Shown here: positions 27,470-37,592 of the stretch, in pieces | Layout: each line of letters starts with the position of its first letter | How positions within the stretch are numbered: position 1 is the first letter of the stretch | Source of the DNA: Desulfomonile sp963700305 | GTDB taxonomy: Bacteria > Desulfobacterota > Desulfomonilia > Desulfomonilales > Desulfomonilaceae | Direction of reading: 5' to 3' | DNA length: 64,000 nucleotides | Assembly: GCA_963700305.1 (NCBI GenBank) | Contig: CAVOXB010000001.1 | Span: 186,001-250,000 of the forward strand | Translations under genes and position numbers: made by a program | Notes under the pieces: generated by a model | Databases searched by the model: none | Seen by the model: the letters and a program-made list of their open reading frames with translations, nothing else | Told to the model about the DNA's origin: nothing

Positions 27470-30400
27470 GACATGCCCCGATCCGTGACATCCTCTATAG
27501 ACAAAATAATTACGCGCTCCGACTCGTCTTCACCTTCCATGCGCCGGGCATTCAGTAGCATTTTGCGTGCGCCGATGCCCTCGAAATCGTGCTCCACCCG
27601 AAAGTCCTCAATTTCCTGTTGGTCAAGGAGGACTTTTTCCAACAGCTCTCTCAGCGAGGGAATGTCCCACTGACGGTTCCACAACTCATAGAGTACCTTG
27701 CCGTGCGTGTCCTCCGGCTTCACCCCGAAGATCCGGTAAAAAGAACGATTGGCAGACACCACCCTGATGTCGTGATCCATGACAACCAGGCACTCACGCA
27801 CCGTGTTGATGACGCTCTCGGAAAACCGCAGAGCATTCGTGGCCTTCTTCTCCGCCACCTTCGCAGCAGTAATGTCCACAAACGTTATCACGACACCGTC
27901 AATCACGTTCTCGATGGTCCTATAGGGCCATATCCGCATCGTGTACCACCGGTTGTCCTTCGTCTGGATCTCCGTTTCTTTCGGGACTAGGTCTTTGAGT
28001 ACGTCCTTCGCGTCTTGAGCCAGACACTCGTAGTACATGTTGGAGACTATGTGCCCGACGGAGCGACCCACATCCGCAGGGATCAGATTGATGAACTTGG
28101 TCATTGCCGGGGTGAAACGCTGAATATTAAGGCTGGTGTCGAGGAAGATGGTACCGATCTCGGTGCTTGAGAGCAGGTTTTGCATGTCGCTGCTCGTCTT
28201 GGACAACTCGTTGATCTTCTGTTCCAGTTCCGAGTTGACCGTAACCAGTTCCTCGTTCACCGATTGCAGCTCTTCTTTGGATGTCTCCAATTCCTCGTTG
28301 GTACTCTGCAGCTCTTCGTTTGCGGACTGCATCTCTTCATTCAAGGATTTCAACTCCTCATTGGAGGTTTCCATCTCCTCCATGGTGGTCTGAAGGTATT
28401 CCTTGGTGGACTTGAGTTCCTGCTCGAGTTCCTGGGCACGTGAGTCGCTGTCCTCTGCGCGGGCGGCCGATTTTTTTCTCTGGCCCCACGGACTCTTTCC
28501 GGAGGAACGTCCTCAAACAACACCATGAAAAATCCCCTCATGGATGCCGGTTCCAGGATGGGCTTCACGGCGAGATTGATGGCCTGAGTCTCTCCGTTGG
28601 TCTTAACCTGCAATCTTCGCGACGTATTTCCGTCTTCTGGGCAATGGCTTGTCGAATGGTGGAGGCCAATTCCAGTTTCAATCCCTCCCTCGCCATTCCG
28701 AGGATATTGCCGCTGAACCCGCCTGATATGATCTCCAGGTATTTCCCCGTTCTCCCATGAACATAAAGAATCTCGCATTTCTCGTTTATGATTACTCCCG
28801 CCGGACCATAGCTCTCCAAGACGATCTTTTCTGCAACTTCACGATAACCGGCCTTCGGGACTATTTTGGGAACTCCCTCGTCATCGGTTGCGTCTCTGGG
28901 ATAGGCCGGATACGGGTCGTGAAGCTCGCGCATTCTTCCGTCAAGCAACCTCGAATGTTTGCGTCTGAACAGTTTCCATTTTCGATCAAGGGTGGAAAAG
29001 AGATTCGTCCCGTCGCCGATGGTCTCAGATGAGCCGAGAAAGAGAAAACCGTCCTTGTTCAGTGAATAGTGAAACAGACCAAGCACCTTTTTCTGTGCCT
29101 CTGGGCCGAGGTAGATCAGCAGGTTGCGGCAGCTTATGAGATCAGTCTTTGAGAAGGGAGGGTCCTCAATGACGTTTTGCAATGCAAACACCACCATGTC
29201 ACGAATGCTTTTCTTGATCCGGTACGAGCCGTCTCCCTGCTCAAAGTAACGCCCCAGAGTTTCAGCGGGAACGTCAACCGCTATGCTTTTGGGATAGAGC
29301 CCCGCACGTGCTGTCTCGATTGCGCCGGCGTCTATGTCTGTGGCGAAAACCTGGACCTTGAACTCCTTCTTCAGACTATCCATGTAATCCCGGAACAATA
29401 TCGCAATGGAATAGGCCTCTTCCCCAGTGGCGCAGCCAGCGACCCAAATCCGAACCGGGTTGTCTCCCTTCCTATTCTCGAGGACCTGTGGGATGACCTT
29501 TTCTTTCAGGATCTCAAACGCTTCAGGATCGCGGAAGAAATTGGTCACTCCGATGAGGAGTTCCTTGAAAAGGGTCTGGGCCTCCAGAGGGTATTCTTGG
29601 AGGTGACGAAGGTAACCCGACAAATTGGCAATGCCGTTGATTGCCATCCGCCGCTCGATCCGGCGGGTGATGGTATTCGGCTTGTAATGGGAAAAATCAT
29701 GGCCGGTGTGAGACCGGAGAATGATGAATATCTTTTCCAGTAGATCGGTCTCTTTCGGGACGGGCTTCGCCGGCGCTACCGTTCCCTTCCCAAATACCTG
29801 TTGAACGTATGCAATCAGTTGTTCCGGCATCTTATCAACGGGTACGACATAGTCCGCCAACTCCGTAGCGACAGCACTTCTGGGCATGCCATCGTACTTT
29901 GCCGACTCCGGGCTCTGCACCATTGCCATGCCGCCCTCACGCTTGATCGCCCTCAACCCCAGAGCCCCCTCGGTTCCGGTTCCCGAAAGCACGATGCAGA
30001 TTCCCTTCTCCTTCTGGTCCTCCGCCAGAGACCTGAAGAAGAAATCGATAGGCGTCCGATGCCCAGGCGCAGTAGTTGGTTCCATGAGGTGAAGTTTGCC
30101 GTGAAGTATGCCAAGATACCGATTTGGCGGAATCACGAAGATCGTGTTCGGTTCAACCTTCCTGCCGTCCTGGATTTCCACGACCTTCATAGACGTATAC
30201 CGCCGGATCAGATCGGTCAGGATGCTCTTGTGGCTGGGGTCCAGATGCTGAATCAGGACAAAAGCCATGCCAGTGTCGGGCGGCATGTTGGTAAAGAACT
30301 GCTCGAACGCCTCCAGGCCACCGGCCGAAGCTCCGATCCCCACTATGGGGAAGTCCGTTTGATTCTTTTTACCCGTAGTTTCAGCGGCTCCTGGTAATTC

Positions 30401-30514
30401 GAGAGCAGAAGCGGCACATTCGATGGCCTCTTTACGTATACCACCACTCCTTTGCGTTTTCTCTGTACGGGGGCTTTGCACACCGAAGCGTCCAGGACCT
30501 TTCTTTTTTTGCAT
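27466..30514 (-). pseudogene. CheB-CheR-PAS fusion protein, two frameshifts
   Basis: Joined product about 1,015 aa. CheB methylesterase domain: FPIVGIGASAGGLEAFEQFF, FVLIQHLDPSHKSILTDLI, VLSGTGTEGALGLRAIKREG (no receiver). CheR methyltransferase domain: NTITRRIERRMAINGI, VRIWVAGCATGEEAYSIAIL, FSKTDLISCRNLLIYL. Then a long heptad coiled coil (ELQSTNEELETSKEELQSVN) and two PAS domains. Frame breaks lie near 28,625 and in an A7 run near 28,475. The start at 30514 has GGAG upstream; further N-terminal sequence in other frames is possible. Not beside chemotaxis genes; probably a sensor for the coupled sigma-54 activator. Confidence 0.85.
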
Positions 30515-30754
30515 CTCGGGGACTCCAATCGAAAACTGAGTTGGCCAGCGACAGGACTGGACTGCCATTCGATCCGCTCTCTAGCGGGGGGCAGACTGTC
30601 CTCCTTGGTTTCAATCTCGGCTTTCATGTGATTGTTCCTGAAGGCGGTTGAAACGGAAATGCAGTCCACAATTTGCGAACAGAAGTATTATTACATTGTT
30701 GCTTTAGACCCGCAACGGGGAAAAATCAAGGGAACGGGTGATACTCAGGTTCAT

Positions 30755-31162
30755 TCAAGGCGTTACCCTCGAGTAAAAAGCTTTCTTCAGCGATTCCGCT
30801 GAAACAATGTAAATGAGCAAGGTCGCCCCCAGCACGAGGAGAAAAGAAAGCGGCAGAGGCTGAAATTCCAGCAGACCTGCAATTACGAGAATTATGAGGG
30901 CATTCACGTGATCATGCAGGAAGAAGGATAATCGGGCTCTTGAATATGGAAAGCAGGGGGTAATCGTATCGGATCTCTTCTTAGGCGTGAGAAGATTAGG
31001 GCCGAATTGGGATAGCCGTCGCTGAGCTTCACGGCCAGTTAGCCAATCCGCGGCGCTTCTTAGCTTCTGAACCATTTCACCAGAAAGAGCGCTCCAAATT
31101 CCATAGGAGGTTTGTCCATTACTCTCTCCAACGGATCTGTGGGGTGAGGTCAGTGGCTGCAT
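30755..31162 (-). pseudogene. Cation P-type ATPase with large internal deletion
   Basis: The first ~95 residues are the N-terminus of a P-type ATPase (GIWSALSGEMVQKLRSAADW, LTGREAQRRLSQFGPNLLTP, FFLHDHVNALIILVI). The last ~40 (EFQPLPLSFLLVLGATLLIY, IVSAESLKKAFYSRV) are the C-terminal helices of the same family. The actuator, phosphorylation (DKTGT) and nucleotide domains are missing, so about 650-700 codons were deleted in frame. Non-functional relic. Confidence 0.75.
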
Positions 31163-31233
31163 CAGGACTCGTCACAATTTCAATGTGCCTCATCACAGTC
31201 TGTTGATCCAATCTATGAGTCTTGAACGTCCCC

Positions 31234-32284
31234 CTACGCCAAACATTTATTAAGTAAGGAACCGGTGAATCTTTCCCAGAGAACTCTTGCGGCGTCTTCG
31301 GTAGTCAAATTGCTACAGTATAAATTAGTACCCAACTTCCCCATCAGACCAGTGAGGTATATTGCGAACCCGTCATCTGCGGCATGAATCCATTCGTTCA
31401 TGGAAGGCTCATCGTTTGTATCGGAGTCTAGGTCTCTATAAGAAATGTTCTTCTGAGAGCCCAGTTTGCTGATCCAGACTTGACACCTGTTATTATGTCC
31501 GCCCGCTCTACAGATCTTCGAACCGATATTTTTGGCTTGTCACCGCGTCGAATCCTGTCTCGATGGTTGGATCGTGCTTGCTCAATGACTTCAGTCCTTG
31601 CTGGAAGTAGGTGACAATAATGTCTAGAGAATGTTTTAAGAAGGTATTTCGATCTTTGTCGGAGAATTCCTTTCTTAACTCTGGAGGAAGCTTTTCAGGC
31701 CCGGGAGCATTCCGTCCCCGTTTGGGTTCCTGTGTGGTCGAAGCCTCGCCCTCCGCAGATGATGATGTCGCGCGGATCCGGTATGCTGGCATCGACCCCG
31801 TGATGTTTTTGAGGGCTTGATCTACCAAACATTCATAGTTCAAAGGCAATTTCTTCTTCACTATGTTGTAGACGGTTTCTGAAATGCATATGCTTCCGGG
31901 TATGGCCAGTCCTTCTAAACGGGCAGCTACGTTTACGGCGTTGCCGTAGATCTTGTTGCCGACTTCAGTCACTTCACCAAGGTTAATTCCCATCCGAAAT
32001 TGCATCTGGAGGTGTTCAGGCACATTCAAATTCTGGGCCTTCACGGCCTCTTGGAAATCCAAAGCAAATTGCACCGCACCTTCTGCGCTGACGAATTCGA
32101 GAAGAAACCCATCGCCAGCAGTGTCCACAACATGACCCTCATGCTTCTGAGCCAACCCTTTCATTCCGTCTTGGGAAAGAATCAGTCCCTCGATTGTCGA
32201 GGATTCATCCTGTTGCATGAGGCTGCTGTAACCTTTTACATCTGCATGAACTATCGCTACGAGCCTTCGTCTTCTTATGCTCAC
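31234..32284 (-). pseudogene. Class III adenylate/guanylate cyclase with C-terminal domain, one frameshift
   Basis: The cyclase domain occupies residues ~8-165. Metal-binding Asp15 (HADVKGYSSLM) and Asp58 (DTAGDGFLLEF) and transition-state Asn119/Arg123 (NAVNVAARLEG) are present, so the domain is competent. The first frame stops at 31508; a one-base shift near 31,520 continues NRCQVWISKLGSQKNISYRD, MNEWIHAADDGFAIYLTGLM, EDAARVLWERFTGSLL to a stop at 31234. That tail resembles C-terminal domains I recall in other stand-alone cyclases of this type; its role is unknown. Joined about 350 aa. Confidence 0.75.
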
Positions 32285-32621
32285 TCAAATCACCCATCAA
32301 GTAAGTGGACAACCAGCCTTTTGGTCTGGCACCAACTAAATGCAGTACGACGCGTGATAACTGCAACGTTCACAGATCTCGCGTTGTCCAGGTACTGTCT
32401 AAACCTCATTCAGCCAGAACCGCAAAAACTGAAGCAGTCCCAGCCTCGACAGAGATTGAGGACCTTACTACTATTGCACCACTTGGAAGTCAAGCGGTCG
32501 TCCCGCTCGTGGATCGTCAGGAGAATTCCTTGCAAGTAGCAGCCGGAAGCTAGTTTCTTGATGGCGGAATTTAGTGGATCGTCGAGACCAATTTTGAGCT
32601 CCCTGCCCTGACAGTGTTAAG
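32285..32621. other. About 340 bases without a recognisable gene
   Basis: Upstream region of the cyclase gene. No motif-bearing ORF is seen on either strand before the transposase remnant. Confidence 0.45.
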
Positions 32622-32763
32622 GTGTACAGCGGTCGTGGCGACATAGAGAACCGGATCAAGGGGGGGCAAGAACACGCTGCGCTGGGACAAGACCAGTTGT
32701 CACTCATTCACAGCGAGCCAACCCGGTTTGCTCATGGGGTTTTTGGCATACAATTCACTGCGA
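32622..32763 (+). pseudogene. IS1380-family transposase remnant, middle-to-late part
   Basis: Reads VYSGRGDIENRIKGG, then after one extra G in a G7 run GKNTLRWDKTSCHSFTASQP and GLLMGFLAYNSLR. The pattern (RGxxENRIKEGKNTLRWDKTSC) is that of IS1380-type transposases of a subgroup different from the intact element at 43.7 kb. It ends where the remnant at 1,589 begins (LLRMLRQFYLVGEE). Flanking transposase sequence is absent. Confidence 0.6.
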
Positions 32764-33106
32764 GACAGCCAAGCTCTCCAGGAAGGAGATAGGGGATGTT
32801 CGGGAATAGAGACTGCTCTGTTTTTTTCCGCAACTTCTTGCAAGATCACGCCACCAATACTGCTGTCTTAATTTTAAGAGTCAAGGGCAGACTGTCAGGG
32901 GCCTGTTAGATAACTCTACTCATTTTAAGTGCTTAAGCCACTTGTAATTCGGGTAATTCTTCTATCCGTAACGAGTTCGCTCAGGTCTTGCATTGCGACA
33001 CAACCTCATACTGAGGTTTGGGAGATTTTGCCCGTTATGAAGCCAAAATGTTACACGAGTCGGGAGAATCCTGTACGGCTAGTTGTTATCCCTGGGTTAT
33101 CCCTTA
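32764..33106. other. About 340 bases without a recognisable gene
   Basis: Sequence between the transposase remnant and the tRNA terminator. Only short motif-free ORFs. This is where a tRNA-linked island boundary would be expected, but I found no convincing repeat of the tRNA 3' end. Confidence 0.4.
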
Positions 33107-33142
33107 ACAAAAAGAGGCCAGCCACATTGCGGCTAACCTCTT
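33107..33142 (-). terminator. Probable rho-independent terminator after tRNA-Arg
   Basis: On the minus strand AAGAGGTTAGCC pairs with GGCTGGCCTCTT across a 7-base loop (two G-T pairs) and is followed by a run of T. It lies 9 bases beyond the 3' end of the tRNA. Confidence 0.75.
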
Positions 33143-33150
33143 GAATTCCT

Positions 33151-33227
33151 TGGTGCGCCCGAAACGATTCGAACGTTCGACCTCAACATCCGGAGTGTTG
33201 CGCTCTATCCTACTGAGCTACGGGCGC
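33151..33227 (-). tRNA. tRNA-Arg (anticodon CCG)
   Basis: The 77-base minus-strand gene folds as a full cloverleaf: acceptor GCGCCCG pairs with CGGGCGC, D arm with AGCTCAGTAGGATAGAGC, anticodon stem CAACA/TGTTG enclosing loop CTCCGGA (anticodon CCG), T loop TTCGAAT, and an encoded 3' CCA. It reads arginine codon CGG. Its 3' end faces the decaying island. Confidence 0.95.
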
Positions 33228-33276
33228 ATGGGTCAAATCTAGTTCATCGCGGGAATGATGTCAATTCTTTCTGCAG

Positions 33277-34776
33277 TTACGAATTGTCGAGAGGGAGCCG
33301 AATAGTGAACGTTGTCCCTTTACCGGGTTTGCTTGTGACTTGAATGTCACCATTGTGGTTCTTCACTATGCCGTAACTTACTGCCAGCCCAAGTCCCATT
33401 CCCATGCCTTCAGTAGAGTCTTTGGTAGTAAAGAACGGATCAAATATCTTGTCAATTATTTCTTCGGGCATGCCTTTTCCAGTGTCAGACAAGTCTATTT
33501 CAACCCATCCGTCGGACGCCCCGGTTTTCACAGTCAGCGTTCCAGAGCCACACATGGAATCTAGGGCGTTCAAGATGATATTCATGAACACCTGTTCCAT
33601 CAGATTTGAGTCAATCACAACCTCAGGAAGTAAAGGATCGTATTTTTTTACCAGCTCTATTCCGAAAAACCGCTGCTGATGAACAATGATCTCCAGAGTC
33701 TGATCCAGCACCTGCTCGATTCTCCGAGGTTTTTTTTGCATGGGGGTCTCGCGGGCAAAATCCAGGATGCCTTGGACAATTCCGCGGATGCGAGTGGTTT
33801 CTCTGACTATTATCTCAAGATCCTTGCGAGTTTTTTCATCGTTCTTGAACTTCTTGAGCAGCAAATGGGCAAAAGTGAGCACTCCGGTGAGCGGTTGATT
33901 GATTTCATGAGCAATGCCCGCGGAAAGCTTGCCCAAAGACGAAAGTTTTTCGGACCGAAGAAGTTGTCTCTCTAGTTTATGTTTTTCCCTGAGATCGGTG
34001 AATATCCCCATTGAGCCGGCTTCTTTACCTTCCTCGAAAAGTATGGCTGCAGAGATGTACACAGGAATCTCGTTTCCTTTCTTGTCAAGAAGCGTAACTT
34101 CCCGTTTCTGAAGAACACCCGGACCACCAAAATCATCAGACCTGAGGTCCCTCATAATCCTCTTCGCATCTCCCGGCGGATATATGCGGACTATATTCAT
34201 TTTCCCGATGACTTCATGCTTGCTGTAACCGAGCAGTTTTTCCGCTGCAGAATTGAATATAGTGATCTCTCCGCCTTTGCGTATGCAGACAATAGCGTCC
34301 GGTGAGTTCTCGATGATGTTCTCTCTGAATTGATATGCGTGCTCCAGCTCTACATTTGCTTCCCGTACGAGTGTCTCCAGATTGCGGGTGTACCTTTTGA
34401 GTTTGTTTTTCAGAGCGATTTTTTCCATGGCACGCTTCAGAGACAATGAAAGCAATTCCTCACTTATTGGTTTGGTGAGGAAGTTGGATGCCTCTCTGCG
34501 CAGACATTCTACTGCCAATTCCATATCACCATGGCCCGTTATCATGATTACTTCGGTATCCGGAGCAGTCGCTCTGATTTGCCCCAACACCTCAATGCCG
34601 CTCATTCCCGGCATTTTAACGTCAAGCAGTACCAGTTCAGGCTTTTCTCGTTGAAAAATCTCCAGAGCTTTCAGACCATCCTCCGCCATCGAAACTTCAT
34701 AACCGTCCAACTCCAGAGTCATGCGCATGAGATTTCGTATGCTTTCTTCATCGTCCGCCAACAGGATTTTCGTCAT
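33277..34776 (-). CDS. Receiver-PAS-histidine kinase hybrid
   Basis: 499 aa, cytoplasmic. An N-terminal receiver domain (ADDEES, phospho-acceptor Asp52 in LLDVKMPG, KPI Lys near 104) is followed by a linker, a PAS domain (~150-265: ENSPDAIVCIRKGGEITIFN), HisKA with the phospho-His near 288 (GIAHEINQPLTGVL) and an HATPase domain (NIILNALDSM, DTGKGMP, GMGLGLAVSYGIVK). The start overlaps the upstream kinase stop (ATGA), so they are coupled. The receiver-first layout suggests it is phosphorylated by the upstream kinase and then acts as a kinase itself. No DNA-binding output. Confidence 0.9.
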   Translation of the reverse strand: MTKILLADDEESIRNLMRMTLELDGYEVSMAEDGLKALEIFQREKPELVLLDVKMPGMSGIEVLGQIRATAPDTEVIMITGHGDMELAVECLRREASNFLTKPISEELLSLSLKRAMEKIALKNKLKRYTRNLETLVREANVELEHAYQFRENIIENSPDAIVCIRKGGEITIFNSAAEKLLGYSKHEVIGKMNIVRIYPPGDAKRIMRDLRSDDFGGPGVLQKREVTLLDKKGNEIPVYISAAILFEEGKEAGSMGIFTDLREKHKLERQLLRSEKLSSLGKLSAGIAHEINQPLTGVLTFAHLLLKKFKNDEKTRKDLEIIVRETTRIRGIVQGILDFARETPMQKKPRRIEQVLDQTLEIIVHQQRFFGIELVKKYDPLLPEVVIDSNLMEQVFMNIILNALDSMCGSGTLTVKTGASDGWVEIDLSDTGKGMPEEIIDKIFDPFFTTKDSTEGMGMGLGLAVSYGIVKNHNGDIQVTSKPGKGTTFTIRLPLDNS

Positions 34777-36444
34777 AACAGGGTCTCCGCTCTAGGAAAT
34801 GTTATACGGAAGGTTGCACCCTTCTTTTGGTGAGGGTCGATTTCTATAATTCCTTGATGTTCCTTGATGATGCCATAACTGATCGACAGCCCAAGCCCCG
34901 TGCCTTCTCCTATTCTTTTCGTGGTGAAGAACGGCTCGAAAATCTTTTCTTTCAGATGGCCTCGTATTCCAGGCCCGGTATCGGATACTGTGACGACAAT
35001 TCTGTCATCTTCAAGATAAGATTTTACCCGTATCAGCTTTTCGTGGTCGGGCTCCGTGGTTTCAGTATCTGTGGTAAGAATTGCATCCTTGGCATTCAAT
35101 AGAAGATTGATAAATACCTGCTCAAGCCTATTTTCATCGCCCATCATTTTCGGTAGATTGTCTGCCAGGTCGAGTTCCCATAGGATACCCCTTGCCTGCA
35201 ATTGGGTGCCCAGCAGAGTAAACACATTGCGTATGGGTTCGTTCAGCTCAATGGGAACCGTCATGCCATCAGTCTTACGCCCGAATAGCCTCAGATGATT
35301 AATGATTTTGGATGCGCGTTCCACGCTGGCCGTGAGTTCTTTGCTGACATTCTTAAGGTTTTCCGTTGAGAGCACTCCTCCGGTCTTCATGATTTTGGTC
35401 ATATAATCGCAGCCGAGCCGGATGACATTCAATGGCTGGTTCAATTCATGGGCTATCCCTGTAGCCATTTCACCGAGGGTGGCCATTTTCCCTGCTTGAA
35501 TGAGCATCGCGTGCTTCTCGAGCCTTTCTGTGACATCCCATACGGCCGCTATAATTGCGGGTCGGTTTCTGTAAGTTATCAGAGAAGCTTGGTAATTTAC
35601 CATGAAAAGCGATCCGTCTTTGCGTCTGTGCTGAATCACCGGAAGCAAAGTTACTTCCGTTGAGAAAAGTTGCTGTAAACGGCTCACAGTTGCGGCTCGA
35701 TCTCTATCGAGACCAAGATCCGCGAAGCCCATGGTGAGCAATTCTCCTCGCGTGAACTGGTATTCTTCTTCTGCCCTGGCATTCACATCCAGGATCATGG
35801 TGGTTTCCCGTGTCAAATACGAATATGGGAGACGGGCCATTGTCGAAAATGAAACGATATTTCTCCTCGGATTCCCTGAGACGTGCTTCCGAAGCCTTCA
35901 GGTGAACCAGCATGCGGTTAAAAGAGGACGTTAGCTGATCGATTTCATCTCCAATAGCGCCATTGTTTTCTTCGTCAATTTTCTGACTGATGTTGGAAGC
36001 GCCTGCCTCGCGGCTTATCTGATCAGCACGCTTGGTCAATTCAGTTAGAGGAAAGACTATCCTTTTGGAAATCAATTCGATAAAAAGCCAACTTATGGCT
36101 ATTACAACAACGCTGGCAAGAAAATGTATGATCTTCAAGTAGCTGATTGCCGTAGCATCCCCTCCCAGTTTTGGAAAAACAGTGATCTGAAGGCTCACGC
36201 CTATTATGACTACGACTCCTATCAAAATCAAAAGGGTGCTTAATAGTATTCGGTTCTTGAAGGAGAGCAGGATACTACGCTTTGGTCGGATAAACGCTGG
36301 AAGCAGGTTTTCGAGCTTTCCGAGAGTGTTCAGGATCCAGCCGGACTGCCTGGACGTGATGGGAGCTGCTTTCTCGAGCCCCGACTGTGCGGTCCCCTGG
36401 CCGCCGGATCGGTCCATGCTTTCCGAACCGCTGGTTGAGTTCAT
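34773..36444 (-). pseudogene. Membrane HAMP-PAS histidine kinase, one frameshift
   Basis: Joined about 556 aa. Two membrane helices near residues 65-90 and 105-125 (LLSTLLILIGVVVIIGVSLQ, FLASVVVIAISWLFIELISK) lie with almost no periplasmic loop. They are followed by HAMP (RIVFPLTELTKRADQIS), PAS (YRFIFDNGPSPIFVFD, then in the second frame TRETTMILDVNARAEEEY), HisKA (ATGIAHELNQPLNVIRLG) and HATPase (NLLLNAKDAIL, GEGTGLGLSISYGIIK). The shift is near 35,815. The tiny loop suggests sensing within the membrane or by the PAS domain. Confidence 0.85.
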
Positions 36445-36507
36445 GACAATTTTTGTGATTTCCGGGGAACCCGGAGAATTGCCGGGCCCCTCATGATTCC
36501 CAGCCTG

Positions 36508-37454
36508 TTAGAGCCAGCCATGTCTGTCAAAAAATTCCCAGAGGTCGTCGCGAAGGGCCTCATACTCATCTTTGACATCTTCATAGGAACGGGCGTTCTC
36601 TATGGCGTATGCCACCTGCTCGGCAAAGCCGTAAAGGAATTTTATTTCCTCGTCGGAAAATGACCGGACCTCCCCGGTGTAGACTCGAAGGGTTCCAATA
36701 ACTTTATTTCTGACGATCAAAGGCACACTAAGTATCGATTTTATGCCCTCACGCAGCGCCTCCCTGGGATATTGAACCCGCTGGTCTACTGCGACATCCT
36801 TAATCCAGACGTGTTTTCCGTTCATGATCGTTTCAGCAATGCTTTTGGAGGAATCAAGAGGACCTTTGTTCACATATTCGCTGCTAAGGCCGTCATGTGC
36901 AAATACCCTGAGCTTCTCCCGCTTCTTATCGAGCAGACTCAAAGTGCTGCCTTTTACTTTCATTACCTTCACCACACCCTGAACTATCAGATTGAGGACT
37001 TCTTTCAAATTCAATGTGGAAGAAATGGCTTTTTTGAGTTCCTCAAACGTGTCTTCTCTGTATCTTTTTTCGAATCGGGTTTTGCGATCCTTCATGGATT
37101 TGTTCACAGATTCCATGAGCTGATCCGGAGTGAAGGGTTTTCTCATATAGTCCACAGCGCCGAGCTTCATGGCTTTCACCGCGGAATCCACAGTAGAATA
37201 CGCTGTAAACATAATCATCGAGAGGTCTGGATCGATCTCCGAAAGTGACTCCATCGCTTGTAGGCCATCCATTCCCGGCATTTTCAGGTCCGTGACAAAG
37301 ATGTCAAAGCCGCCTTGTTTCAATATCTCAAGTGCTTCCATCCCTTACGGGTAGCCTTGACTTCGTAATTTTCTTCTTCGAGAATGCGGCTCACACTGTC
37401 CAAAACGATCTGTTCATCATCCAAAACCAAAATCTTTCCCTTGCGTTTTTCCAT
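36508..37454 (-). pseudogene. Receiver-GAF protein, one frameshift (copy 2)
   Basis: Joined about 315 aa. Receiver domain: KILVLDDEQIVLDSVSRILE in the first frame; after a slip near 37,335, MEALEILKQGGFDIFVTDLK with the phospho-Asp in TDLKMPG, and KLGAVDYMRKPFT. The GAF domain spans ~150-300 (STLNLKEVLNLIVQGVVKVM, KSILSVPLIVRNKVIGTLRV, FAEQVAYAIENARSYEDVKD). No DNA-binding domain. A close paralogue lies directly upstream (37,593). Start ATG 37454 with AGGAG. The product may relay phosphate in response to a GAF ligand. Confidence 0.85.
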
Positions 37455-37592
37455 TTGATCCACTCCTGACAAAGAATGATGAGGCGCTGTCAGCGGCCGA
37501 GCCCGATTCAAAGTGATAAGTTTTCAATTCTTTCGGAAATGCTGTCCGCTCACTAGCCTATTGAAAGATTTGTCTTCTCCTTGAAGCGACTT

